This document shows, one piece after another, positions 34,421 to 42,958 of a stretch of 64,000 nucleotides of DNA. The translations under genes and the position numbers were made by a program. The notes beneath the pieces were generated by a model that saw only the letters and a list, made by a program, of their open reading frames with translations, did no database searches and had not been told where the DNA came from. How positions within the stretch are numbered: the stretch's first letter is position 1; the number at the start of each line of letters is the position of its first letter. Origin of the DNA: Nocardioides sp. GY 10113. Its GTDB lineage: Bacteria > Actinomycetota > Actinomycetes > Propionibacteriales > Nocardioidaceae. The stretch lies in contig NZ_STGK01000006.1 in assembly GCF_004919105.1 (NCBI RefSeq), positions 124,001 to 188,000 of the forward strand, in the 5' to 3' direction.

Positions 34421-36337
34421 TCAGGGCTCGGGCGTCAGGTCGTCCCAGTCGGAGACGATCGGGACGAGCGTGCCCGCGGCCCAGTGCGGCTGCTGGTCAC
34501 GCTCGTGCGGGCCCGGCAGCCCTGACGCACCGGTCGGCACCACCCAGCCGCCCCGCTCGCGGTCGGCGAGATCCCAGACGTAGCGGGCCACCGACCCCTT
34601 GCTGCAGGCGTCCGTGATCGCCGGGTACGACGCCGCGGCGCGCACGCAGTCCTGGTCCCCGTCGAGCGGCGGGGCCGGCAGGTCGGGGTCGTGGAGGCCG
34701 TGCTCGGCCAGCGCGTGCACCGGCGCGGCGACGTGGGTCTCGCCCCAGGTGGCGGGCAGGTCGCCGGTGGCAGCGAGCGCGTCGACCTCGGCCAGCGCGT
34801 CGCGGGCCAGCGCGGCCAGGTCCAGGCCGAGCGGGCTGTGCCCGGCGGAGGCCGCGGCGGCCAGCGTCGGCAGTGCGAGGCCGACGCGGTAGGTGACGCC
34901 GAGCCAGGGCGCGAAGAGCGGTCCGTGGTCGTGGGTCGCGACGGCGTGCCGGAGCCGGGCGAGCTCGGGCGCCTCCGCGATCCGGTGGACCAGGGCGGAG
35001 CGCCAGGCGGCGTACCGGGCGGCGTGCGGGGAGCCCGCCCGCATCCGGCCGTCGAAGTCGTCGAAGGCGCCCGGCACCAGTGCGGCGACCGTCGGCACGC
35101 TGAGCAGCAGGCTGTCGTCGTGGATCGCGACGAAGTCCTCAGCGGTGAGGCCGGAGCGGCCCGCCAGCAGGTCACGGATCCGCCTCGCCCGGTACGGCGG
35201 CGCGAAGACCGACCCGATCCGCGCGCTCTCCGGGCCGCGGCGCTCGTTGGCGGTGACGATCGCGCCGTCGGGGTCGACGGGGTCGAGGTCGGCGCGGTGC
35301 GGGTCGTCGAGCCAGCCGACCCACTCCCCCTGGGCGTTGCGGACGGGGACGCGGCCGGCGATCCGGTAGCGGACCGCCCCGGCGCGGTCGGCGATCACCG
35401 CGTTGTTGACCGGCTCGACCCAGCGGTCCAGGGCGTCGTCGACGTCGGCGACGCTGCGGGCGCGGAGCAGCGGCAGCAGGGCGTCGAAGCCGAGGTCGCC
35501 GAGGACCCGGTAGGAGGCGCGGACCGCGAGGCCCGGCTGGAGCTCGAGGAGATCCTCGGGCAACGGTTCGCCCGGAGTCACCTCGACGAGGTCCTGGTAG
35601 TCGGCGCACGCGTTGGTGATCGCCCAGGCCACCTCGCCGGCGTGCGCGAAGTGCTGCACCCCGGGCACCCCGACGAAGCTGAAGCCGGCCACGTCGAAGG
35701 CGTCGTCGGGGTCCTCGCAGACCAGCCGGACCTGCTGGTAGACGCCGGGCTGCTCGATGGTGCGGTGCGGGTCGCCGCCGATCAGCGGCACGCCGCTGGC
35801 GGTGCGGGCCCCGCCGACGGCCCAGGCGTTGCTGCCCGAGGTGAACGGACCCTCGTGGGAGAGCAGTCGGGCGTCCGCGCCGAGCACGGCGCCGGAGAGG
35901 CGCTCCCAGAGCCGGGTTCCGATGCTGCCGAAGAGCAGGTGCTGGGCCAGGAAGGTGGCCAGCGGCGTCCACGGCTCCCACGGCCCGGGGGCGACCCCGA
36001 GGCGGTTCAGCTCCGGGACGGTGGTGGGGTCGAGGGTCGCGAGCGCGGCGTTCACCCCGTCGACGTACGACGCCACGAAGGCCTGCGTCGCGGGCTCGCA
36101 GGCGTCGTACGCGCGGCGCGCGGACTCCGTGGTCCGCATCCGGCGGGAGAAGTCGTCCCAGGCCACCCCGTCGTCCCCGACGAGGGCCGCGGTGGTGCCG
36201 GTGGCGCGCCGCCGCAGCCACTCCAGCTGCCAGGCGCGGTCCCGGACCGTCACCGCGCCCTGCGCGCGGGCCAGGTCGGTGACCGAGTCGGCCCGCAGGT
36301 GCGGGATGCCGTAGGTGTCGCGGTAGAGGCGGGCCAC
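34421..36337 (-). CDS. Penicillin acylase family (Ntn-hydrolase) protein
   Basis: A 638-residue N-terminal-nucleophile hydrolase precursor. The expected self-cleavage site is between Gly168 and Ser169 in FTSGSNAWAVGG; Ser169 becomes the new N-terminal nucleophile of the beta subunit. GGDPHR and the NACADYQD region are also family features. Substrates of relatives include beta-lactam side chains and acyl-homoserine lactones; which applies is unknown. No signal peptide is visible, unlike many relatives, so it may be cytoplasmic. A TAGCCT box 6 nt before the GTG supports the start. Confidence 0.87.
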   Translation of the reverse strand: MARLYRDTYGIPHLRADSVTDLARAQGAVTVRDRAWQLEWLRRRATGTTAALVGDDGVAWDDFSRRMRTTESARRAYDACEPATQAFVASYVDGVNAALATLDPTTVPELNRLGVAPGPWEPWTPLATFLAQHLLFGSIGTRLWERLSGAVLGADARLLSHEGPFTSGSNAWAVGGARTASGVPLIGGDPHRTIEQPGVYQQVRLVCEDPDDAFDVAGFSFVGVPGVQHFAHAGEVAWAITNACADYQDLVEVTPGEPLPEDLLELQPGLAVRASYRVLGDLGFDALLPLLRARSVADVDDALDRWVEPVNNAVIADRAGAVRYRIAGRVPVRNAQGEWVGWLDDPHRADLDPVDPDGAIVTANERRGPESARIGSVFAPPYRARRIRDLLAGRSGLTAEDFVAIHDDSLLLSVPTVAALVPGAFDDFDGRMRAGSPHAARYAAWRSALVHRIAEAPELARLRHAVATHDHGPLFAPWLGVTYRVGLALPTLAAAASAGHSPLGLDLAALARDALAEVDALAATGDLPATWGETHVAAPVHALAEHGLHDPDLPAPPLDGDQDCVRAAASYPAITDACSKGSVARYVWDLADRERGGWVVPTGASGLPGPHERDQQPHWAAGTLVPIVSDWDDLTPEP

Positions 36338-36722
36338 GCGCCGAGGCTAGCCAGCGAACGCGCGACGCGCCGACGCGGACGCGGACGGCGTTCCGAGCGC
36401 CAAGGACGCACCGGGGGCCGCTTAACAGCGCCTCGACGACTGACCCCGACTGTCTACGCGACGCAGCGGCGAACGCGGCGCTATGACGCATCCTGACGTC
36501 CGGCTTGTCCGCTGTTGATGCCACGCGTTCGGAGTCCCGGATAGCTGCTGACGAGAGGTCGCGGGGCTAGCGCGCAGCCAACCAGCTCGGCGGGGACGAT
36601 CCGCGCACGCCCTCGTCACACCACTCCGACTGCCCATCGGGCTAGCAGCCCGAGAAGGCCCGCGGCCACGCGTGGGGTGCCCTAGCCTGGGGCTTTCCGC
36701 CGCCTTCTCGTCGAGGGACGAC
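36338..36722. other. Gene-free stretch at left border of the accessory island
   Basis: 385 bp without a credible gene. It holds the acylase promoter at its left end and a lower-GC segment (about 36420-36660) with no long repeat, integrase or tRNA. A GAGGGA ribosome site near 36714 belongs to the next gene. Confidence 0.5.
36344..36349 (-). promoter_or_regulatory. -10 box of leaderless penicillin-acylase-type gene
   Basis: TAGCCT on the minus strand ends 6 nt before the GTG at 36337. Confidence 0.5.
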
Positions 36723-37628
36723 ATGACCACATCGACCATGGCCGACCGTCTCCAGCGTTGGGTCCTCGGCGCGGGTGCGGTCTGGCTGACGCTTGCCGGG
36801 GTCTCGTTGTACGCGGCGCTCCGCCTCCCGGCGACGCTCTTCTACGCCCAGTTGGAGGCGACACCCGAACGCGCTGGGCTTGGATACGTGGATCTGCTCA
36901 CCGGGTCGACTCTGGGCGTGATCGCCGTCTTCATCCTCGTCGGCGCCTTGTTCTACGCCCTGACGTTCGTGGTCGGGTTCGGCAGCCTCTATGCGCGCAT
37001 GGGCAGGTTGATGTTTTCCCCCGAAACCCGCGCGTACCAGAAGGCCCGCGGCAAGAAGACGCTGGGCGAGTTAACAGACGACGAGTTCGAGCTGCGAGTC
37101 GACTTGCTACGCAGGATGTACGACGCCGTTCCCGAAATAGCCGAGCAGGTGCCGTTCGCTGCCATGGAAGCGAGCCTCCGCGCGGAACGACTAGCCAGCA
37201 TCGCCCAGGAGGAAGATCCCGACAACAACGCTCGGACGACCGGCCAAAGCGGCATCAAACTGAAGGTCTTCCGGCTGCTGTTCGACACCCAGGCGGCCGC
37301 CATGCGGCGACACTGGAAGGCACTCGTCGGCGTCTCGGCGGCAGCGGCCTTCTTCGTCGGGCTGCCGCTCGTTGCGATCTCCCAGGCGGTCCAGGTTCGC
37401 GAGGGCGAGCCCTTCATCGGCGGCAATCTGGGACTCTTCGCGTACCAGGCCAGTCCGGTCGACGTACGGCTGAACGGTGAGATGCCTTCCGGACAGGCGC
37501 CGATCGACCCGGACGGTGACTACTTCCTCCTGGGCGGCACGCCGCAGTTCGTCACGTTGTACGACGCGGAGGCAGATGTCTCGATCCAGGTTCCCGCCTC
37601 GCTGGTCACCATCACGAGCCGCGGCTAG
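36723..37628 (+). CDS. Unrecognised membrane protein with rare codons
   Basis: A 301-residue protein, no family recognised. Membrane helices are seen at about 11-31, 55-88 (long, possibly two) and 199-221. A cytoplasmic charged region (about 90-195, helical, Lys/Arg/Glu rich) links them, and about 75 residues follow the last helix, ending in beta-rich sequence. The gene uses a TTA codon (37071) and an ATA codon (37137), both rare at this GC content, and its base composition is lower in GC than its neighbours. Together with its position this suggests acquired DNA. Confidence 0.65.
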   Translation: MTTSTMADRLQRWVLGAGAVWLTLAGVSLYAALRLPATLFYAQLEATPERAGLGYVDLLTGSTLGVIAVFILVGALFYALTFVVGFGSLYARMGRLMFSPETRAYQKARGKKTLGELTDDEFELRVDLLRRMYDAVPEIAEQVPFAAMEASLRAERLASIAQEEDPDNNARTTGQSGIKLKVFRLLFDTQAAAMRRHWKALVGVSAAAAFFVGLPLVAISQAVQVREGEPFIGGNLGLFAYQASPVDVRLNGEMPSGQAPIDPDGDYFLLGGTPQFVTLYDAEADVSIQVPASLVTITSRG

Positions 37629-37782
37629 CGGATGCCGCTAGCTCAGGGCGTCCGCCGGTCCCTCCGGCGCGGGCGTGGGGCGTCAGCCACATACTCGGGT
37701 CTGCTGAACGGCTCGGGCAGACCGTCACCTGATCGTGCGGCATCAGTCGAACGACTCCAACCCCGGAGGGAAGTCGACACCG

Positions 37783-37845
37783 ATGGCGGCACCTTCCAAC
37801 AGCATGCGGTCGACCGACGCGCGCAACCAGCACAAGGAGACTTGA
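37783..37845 (+). CDS. Possible 20-residue leader peptide
   Basis: ATG with GGAGGGA 9 nt upstream, reading MAAPSNSMRSTDARNQHKET then TGA. The stop lies 2 nt before the GTG of the next frame, and the ribosome site of that frame (AAGGAG) lies inside this one. It could be a leader peptide or a remnant. Confidence 0.3.
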   Translation: MAAPSNSMRSTDARNQHKET

Positions 37846-37847
37846 CG

Positions 37848-37935
37848 GTGGCTGACGACGCGAGCAGCAAGGTTTCCGATCTCTATGCCTACCGCAACAC
37901 CAAGAAGGAGCTCGACAAGGTCACGACTGCCGCCG
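37848..37935 (+). pseudogene. Truncated gene start of unknown function
   Basis: GTG preceded by AAGGAG with good spacing, reading MADDASSKVSDLYAYRNTKK and a few more residues (ELDKVTTAAV), with ordinary actinobacterial codon use. After about 37935 the frame stays open but turns into low-quality sequence antisense to the gene at 38124. This looks like the intact 5' end of a gene whose remainder was lost at a rearrangement. End coordinate is approximate. Confidence 0.35.
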
Positions 37936-38123
37936 TTCAGGGGAGTCACCCAGCGGGCCTACAGGCCCGTCGAACTCTGTCCCGCAGGCAACCTTGCGAT
38001 GAGTGCCCTCGGCGAACGCGATCTCTGCTGACCTCACCGCGCGCTTCGCGGCGCTTTGACGCAGGCAGGTCAGAGTCCCGCGAGCCGATCGGCTACTGGG
38101 ACACCCTGAACTTCTGGGACCAG

Positions 38124-38432
38124 TCAGGCCACGCCGGGTTGATCCAAGAACCTCCGCCACCAAGTGGCCAGCCAGGACTCGAGCTCGGATCCAGTGACCG
38201 CTCCACCGACCAGAACGACTTCACGATCCTCACGCACCGCGCGGGCGACATCGATCCGTTCGGCGAGCTCGGCGACCAGACGATCGACCGCGGCGTCGTA
38301 CACAACTGCGATCTCGCCATCGAACACGACATAGTGATTGAACTCGGGGTGGTCGTGGTCGAGGACCTCGAAGAGGTCCCCGGCCTCAAGCAAGCTTGTC
38401 AGCCAGGCCATCTCGGACGGGCCCGAACTCAC
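38124..38432 (-). CDS. Small acidic protein downstream of toxin (candidate second immunity gene)
   Basis: A 102-residue acidic soluble protein, family not recognised. It begins MSSGPSEMAWLTSLLEAGDL, has beta-like HYVVFDGEIAVVYD, a helix (VDRLVAELAERIDVAR), the strand EVVLVGG and a Trp-rich helix ELESWLATWWRRF. Its GTG overlaps the stop of the preceding 212-residue gene (GTGA), which itself overlaps the toxin gene. Size, acidity and position are those of immunity or accessory genes in polymorphic toxin loci. No signal peptide, so it would act in the cytoplasm. Confidence 0.6.
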   Translation of the reverse strand: MSSGPSEMAWLTSLLEAGDLFEVLDHDHPEFNHYVVFDGEIAVVYDAAVDRLVAELAERIDVARAVREDREVVLVGGAVTGSELESWLATWWRRFLDQPGVA

Positions 38433-39067
38433 TTCGTGCCCGCCTGAGCCGTCGAGCGCCAGTACATGAGGATCTCACCGAGAGTCTCGGGCTCTAGGAG
38501 CGGCGAAAGCGTTCGGTCTACTGCCTCCACACAAGCGTGGATAGGGCTCGCTTCATCGAGAGATCCGGCGAGCACGGGTTGGTTGGCCACCATGTTGCCC
38601 TTCGGCCGGGTCGAACCTGACGCCCAGCGACTGCCGGGGATGCAGCGGATCGCAACCTCCCCGACATAGCGCGCAAGGGCGTCGATCAGCCACAATGTGT
38701 CTGCCGAGAACCTGGCAAGTCCGACCCCGCTCGGATGGCGGAACCAACTGGGAAGCTCAGCAGGCCCTTCCAGGTAGTTCGGATTGAATCGTGGCCGGAC
38801 GTCGGCCGCAGATGTCGGGGGCTGATAGCCCGTGCGCCATGCGAGCCGAGGCACCGCCCATTCCCACAGCGCGTCCACGGACTCTACGGAGAAGTCCAGG
38901 TCCGATGCCTTCGGCCCCCCGGCTCCGGCGGAGAGGTCCGCCAGCCAGGCGAGCCGATCCGGTGTCTCGGCCAGAAACCGTTCGAGATAGGAGCGCGCCT
39001 CAGTTCGCGTCATCGCGACGAAGTCGGTGTAGCCGGTCACGGCCGGCGAGCCTACCTTTCCGATCAT
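38429..39067 (-). CDS. Candidate immunity protein for the PD-(D/E)XK toxin
   Basis: A 212-residue soluble protein, not recognised. Features: a helical N-terminal part (TRTEARSYLERFLAETPDRLAWL), an acidic linker, Trp-rich segments (VDALWEWAVPRLAW), a beta region GVGLARFSADTLWLIDALARYVGEVAIRCIP, and NMVANQPVLAG. Its ATG at 39067 overlaps the toxin TGA by 4 bp (ATGA). An internal ATG at 39013 is an alternative start. Being translated directly after the toxin and lacking export signals, it is the first candidate for the cognate inhibitor; this is inference from layout. Confidence 0.62.
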   Translation of the reverse strand: MIGKVGSPAVTGYTDFVAMTRTEARSYLERFLAETPDRLAWLADLSAGAGGPKASDLDFSVESVDALWEWAVPRLAWRTGYQPPTSAADVRPRFNPNYLEGPAELPSWFRHPSGVGLARFSADTLWLIDALARYVGEVAIRCIPGSRWASGSTRPKGNMVANQPVLAGSLDEASPIHACVEAVDRTLSPLLEPETLGEILMYWRSTAQAGTK

Positions 39068-42000
39068 GACGGGTGGATGGAGTAGGTGATCCCATTGGCC
39101 TTGAGCAGTTCAAGAACCTTGTCATCTGGGCCGATCGTGTTCGAGCTGGAGCTGGCGAAGAAGTGCCAGTGCGCCTTCGTCACACCGTTGCCGGACTGCT
39201 GGACGAGCCATGCGTCCTTCTTGATCTGGACCTCGATGGCGGTGCTCCACTTGACTCTGCCGACCTTCGACTCGTGCGCCACACCGTCAACGAGCACGTC
39301 GAAGAACCGGCCCTTGCCGATGAAGTCCTTCGTGGTTCGCCAGACCTGCTTCTCTTCACCCTTGGCACCCGCCTCCAGGTAGCCCTCGAGCCATTCTTCA
39401 CCAGCCTTGCCCGTTGCGAAGTCGCCCGCCTTGGCGCCAGGAACATGCAGGGCGCAGGCTTCCGCCGCAGCCAGGGCGATAGCTCGGCCGCTCCGCGCAC
39501 ATCCCTTCATCGCTGCGGCGACCTCGTCGAGGTCGCCCCTGCCCTTGGACAGCTGGAGCAGCGCGTCGTCGGTGAAGCCCGCATCAGTCAGGTCGTCCCA
39601 GGTGGGGCCGAGGATCTTCTTGACGGTGTCGATCTTGATCGCGTCCGGGGCGATGTTGCCGTCGATCTTCGCGATGAACGTGACGGTTTCGTCCGCCAGT
39701 TCGGGGGCATTGTCGGCGAACCTGACGGCCTTGCCGGGGATCGAAACTGCGTCGCCGGCGTAGGGGAGTATGCCGACGAGGCTCAGGCCAGCGCCGACCC
39801 AGTCGGCGTGAGCGACCGAACCGATGGCGTCGCGAAGATCCGCGATGGCGCCGAGTCCCCAGCCGTACACCGGGATGAAGCTGAGACCGCCCGAGGACAG
39901 GTTCCCGGCCAGCCAGGCCAGGGAGTCGCCGCGCCACATGTCGCCGGCGATGAAGCCCTGGAGGAAGTCCTTCGCATACGTCCATGTGCTGACGGTCTTG
40001 TCGTAGAACAGCGGGTCGAGGCCCTGGTCATCGCGGTGCCCGTTCTCGTAGGAATCGTCGTATCCGTCGCCGTCGGTGTCATGCGCCTCGGGGTTGGACC
40101 CGATGGTGCCCGCTTCGTCGCCGTCGGACAGACCGTCACCATCGACGTCGCTGTTGAACGCGTCGAGCTCGAGCTCGATGTCGGCGGGGTCGATCAGCCC
40201 GTCGCTGTCGGAGTCCTCGAGGTACGGGTCGGAGATGACCGAGTAGATCGGCTCGTCCCGCTCCAGGAGGTCGGACACGCCCGCCATCTCCCAGCCGAGG
40301 AACACCTCCCCGATCGACCGGGCCTCGCCGACCTCCTCGGCGTCGGTGAGGCCGTCGCCGTCGGTGTCGGGCAGGGTCGGGTCGGAGGTGTAGCGGTGAC
40401 CGGTGGAGTCCTGGGCGCCCTCGATCTCGATGCAGTCGCTGAGACCGTCGCCGTCGGTGTCGACGCTGGCACGCGGGTCCCCGCCGCCGGTGTCGTTGGA
40501 GATCCGACGGAACACCTCGGGGAGCTCTTCGGCGGTGTCGACGTGGTGGTACTTGCCGCCGGTCTGAGTGGCGATGTCGCTGAGCAGGGCACTGTCGACG
40601 CTGGCGCCGAGGCCGATCGTGTAGATCGCGATCCCCGCGGTACGCGCCTGCTCTGTCAGCGAACTGCTGTAGGAACCCTCACCGTCGGTGAGCAGGATCG
40701 CCATCCGCGCCCGCGCGGGGTCACCGTTGTTGATCAGGATGCTGTTCGCCAGCGAGACACCGGCACCGATGTTGGTGCCACCGACGTCATCGATCTGGTC
40801 GATCGCGGCCTTGACCGCGTCATGATCGGTGGTCAGCCCCTGCGTGACGTACGCGCTGTCGTCGAAATCGACCACCGCGGCCCGGTCTTCCGGCAGGAGC
40901 GCGTCGACGAAGTTCTTCGCCGCCGATCGGCGCAGCCCGTCGGGGTCGTTCCAGTCCATCGAGCCCGAGCTGTCGAGCACAAGCGCGAGGTCGAGCAGCA
41001 CGATGTCGGTGCCACCGCCGCCGTCACCGCGGGTGCGGCACGGGTTGTCCTGGGCGGTCCAGATCTCGCCCCAGTTCTTGATGTCGAAGATCGCGTACGT
41101 CGAGAAGTGGGTGACCGTCGCCCGGACCACGCTGGCCTGGAGGTCGACCTCCTGGTCTGCGGTTGCCGGGCCCCAGACCCGGAGCTCGGGGTCGAAGTAG
41201 AACAGCCGCAGGTCGGCCGGGTCGGTGTCACCGATGGCCGTCGGGTCGAACGGGATGGACAGCTCTGCCTGGGCGAAGCCCTCATAGGCGGGCGGGGAGA
41301 GCGAGAAGTCGTAGGCCGGGCCGACCTGGCCACCCGCACCGATCATCCGGGCGTCGGTGGTGACCTCGGTGACGTTGAACGTGGAGACCAGATCCCCGGT
41401 GCCGACCAGGGTCGCGGTGATGCCGTCGACGCCATGGACCTGTTGCTGGAGCTGCTCGTCGCCGTCCAGGACGCCGTCGTCGTCGGTGTCGGCGTCGGTG
41501 GGGCTGGTCGACATGGCCGGCTCGATGCCGTCAAGCAGCCCGTCGTCGTCGGTGTCGGCCTTGACCGGTGAGGTGCCCAGCGGGCCCTCTTCCTTGTCGG
41601 AGAGGCCGTCGTTGTCGGTGTCGGGTTCGGTCGGCTTCGTGCCCAGGGTCTGCTCTTGCAGCGCGGTCAGGCCGTCGCCGTCGAGGTCTTCCTTGCCGTC
41701 CGCGAGTCCGTCGTCGTCGGTGTCGGTGTCGGCGGGGAGGCTGAAACCGAACAGGGCGTCGATCTCGAACAGGTCGGTCAGGCCATCGCCGTCGGAATCA
41801 GCGGCCAGCGGGCTCGACCCCACGCGGAGCTCGAGCTCGTCCGGAACCCCGTCACCATCGATATCGCTGTTGGGGGTGATGCCGAGGTGGTCGAGTGCGT
41901 TGACGCCGTGCAGCCAGGCGTAGGCGAAGTTGACCTCAGCGGTGACGGGGTAGGCCTTGTCCAGTGCGGCTTCGGCGCGCGCGGTTGCCGACTGGGCCAA

Positions 42001-42597
42001 CCGCAGTTCGCGGAGCGCAGCGCTGCGTCCGCCGCGGACCAGGACGCCCTCGACACCAACCAGCAGGTCGAGCCCTGCGGTGACCTGGCTGGTGAGGGAG
42101 AGCTCGCCGGCCAGGGTGACCAGGGAGTACTCGTCGGCTTCGGCGGGAACCCGGAGCGCCGCGGCCGCGTCGTGGACCGCCGTGGCGGCGGTCAGCCTGC
42201 CGGCCATCAGCAGGTCGGTGAGCGCGTCGGCCTCGGCGGTGTTGCTCTTCAACCGCAGGCGCCCGGCGAGCCAGCCGGCGAGCTTGAGGTCGTTGAAGTA
42301 GGTCTGTCGGCCGGTCTTCTCCGACACCATTCGCACCTGGTCGCGGTACGCCGAGGTGGCGCCGGTCGTGACGGCGTCGACCAGGGCGTTTCGGACCTTG
42401 TCCGACCCGGCAGGGAGCGTGGCGGAGATGCGCTGCTTGTGCGCGACCGACGTCAACGAGAACGGCCGGTCGGCGACATCGGACACGTCCGCGCGCCAAT
42501 CGGTCGCGGCCTGGGCTGGCGGTACGTAGCCGAACAGCGCGGCCACGATGCCGCTCAGCACGACCGCGATCACGGCACGCTTCAACAGATACCCCAT
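39064..42597 (-). CDS. Large secreted polymorphic-toxin-like protein (TSP3 - VWA - nuclease)
   Basis: A 1177-residue exported protein. 1-30: Sec signal peptide (cut near AQA). 32-240: helical domain. 243-382: about six calcium-binding thrombospondin-3-type repeats (DTDxDGLxD). 390-505: beta domain ending VTHFSTYA. 530-700: von Willebrand A domain with MIDAS D542-S-S544-G-S546, T608 and D638. 712-862: second TSP3 series. 870-965: hydrophobic pre-toxin-like stretch (GLSFIPVYGWGLG, LVGILPYAGDAV). 1055-1177: toxin domain with D1100 and E1109-S-K1111, a PD-(D/E)XK nuclease pattern, after a GKAGEEWLEG helix. Two small genes follow with 4-bp overlaps. An interbacterial DNA- or RNA-cleaving toxin is the best reading. 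Confidence 0.8.
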   Translation of the reverse strand: MGYLLKRAVIAVVLSGIVAALFGYVPPAQAATDWRADVSDVADRPFSLTSVAHKQRISATLPAGSDKVRNALVDAVTTGATSAYRDQVRMVSEKTGRQTYFNDLKLAGWLAGRLRLKSNTAEADALTDLLMAGRLTAATAVHDAAAALRVPAEADEYSLVTLAGELSLTSQVTAGLDLLVGVEGVLVRGGRSAALRELRLAQSATARAEAALDKAYPVTAEVNFAYAWLHGVNALDHLGITPNSDIDGDGVPDELELRVGSSPLAADSDGDGLTDLFEIDALFGFSLPADTDTDDDGLADGKEDLDGDGLTALQEQTLGTKPTEPDTDNDGLSDKEEGPLGTSPVKADTDDDGLLDGIEPAMSTSPTDADTDDDGVLDGDEQLQQQVHGVDGITATLVGTGDLVSTFNVTEVTTDARMIGAGGQVGPAYDFSLSPPAYEGFAQAELSIPFDPTAIGDTDPADLRLFYFDPELRVWGPATADQEVDLQASVVRATVTHFSTYAIFDIKNWGEIWTAQDNPCRTRGDGGGGTDIVLLDLALVLDSSGSMDWNDPDGLRRSAAKNFVDALLPEDRAAVVDFDDSAYVTQGLTTDHDAVKAAIDQIDDVGGTNIGAGVSLANSILINNGDPARARMAILLTDGEGSYSSSLTEQARTAGIAIYTIGLGASVDSALLSDIATQTGGKYHHVDTAEELPEVFRRISNDTGGGDPRASVDTDGDGLSDCIEIEGAQDSTGHRYTSDPTLPDTDGDGLTDAEEVGEARSIGEVFLGWEMAGVSDLLERDEPIYSVISDPYLEDSDSDGLIDPADIELELDAFNSDVDGDGLSDGDEAGTIGSNPEAHDTDGDGYDDSYENGHRDDQGLDPLFYDKTVSTWTYAKDFLQGFIAGDMWRGDSLAWLAGNLSSGGLSFIPVYGWGLGAIADLRDAIGSVAHADWVGAGLSLVGILPYAGDAVSIPGKAVRFADNAPELADETVTFIAKIDGNIAPDAIKIDTVKKILGPTWDDLTDAGFTDDALLQLSKGRGDLDEVAAAMKGCARSGRAIALAAAEACALHVPGAKAGDFATGKAGEEWLEGYLEAGAKGEEKQVWRTTKDFIGKGRFFDVLVDGVAHESKVGRVKWSTAIEVQIKKDAWLVQQSGNGVTKAHWHFFASSSSNTIGPDDKVLELLKANGITYSIHPS

Positions 42598-42958
42598 GAA
42601 AAGCCCCCAGCCTTCAGCGCCGGAAATCGCGCGTGAGTTGTCGACCGCGGACGCTAACCGCGCCCGGTGGCCGGCCTAGGCCATTTGTTAGGGGTTCGCG
42701 CGATTCTTTACTTTCGGGGTCGGGTGTGCCGTGCGGGGCCTGAAGCGCAAGCTGGCATCAGGGACCCGCGCCGGGGATCCCGCAAGCCGAACCCCGATTG
42801 GGAACGTTGCACGTCCGAGTCACCGTCGGCGATGGCGCGTCCCGCAAGGCCCGTTCGGAGGCTTGTCCCGGGACGGGAGCGTCTTGCGGGTGCAGTGACG
42901 GAACGCGTCGGACGCGGCGGATCGTCGCGGCGCACGCGGCTACTCGATCAGCGGCATC
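42598..42958. other. Intergenic region upstream of the toxin gene
   Basis: 361 bp without a gene. It contains a perfect 10-bp palindrome GGCCTAGGCC (42673-42682) next to an AT-rich patch (42683-42715), the likely promoter area of the toxin gene. A GGGGG ribosome-like site lies just before its ATG. Confidence 0.45.

Larger units (their letters stand above)
37629..38123. other. Gap with two short, probably decayed reading frames
   Basis: 495 bp without an intact gene. It contains a 20-codon frame (37783-37845) and the start of another (37848), both with good ribosome sites, then sequence with no coding character to 38123. A short CGCGCGCTTCGCGGCGC-type inverted repeat lies near 38040. Confidence 0.5.

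Noticed and set aside
36422-36739. Minus-strand 105-codon frame upstream of the membrane protein gene
   Set aside because: No ribosome site, a composition dominated by Arg/Ser/Pro, and overlap with the start region of a better gene.
37936-38447. Continuation of the plus-strand frame from 37848 as a full gene
   Set aside because: It is antisense to the 102-residue gene that is chained to the toxin operon, and its residues lose normal composition after about 30 codons.
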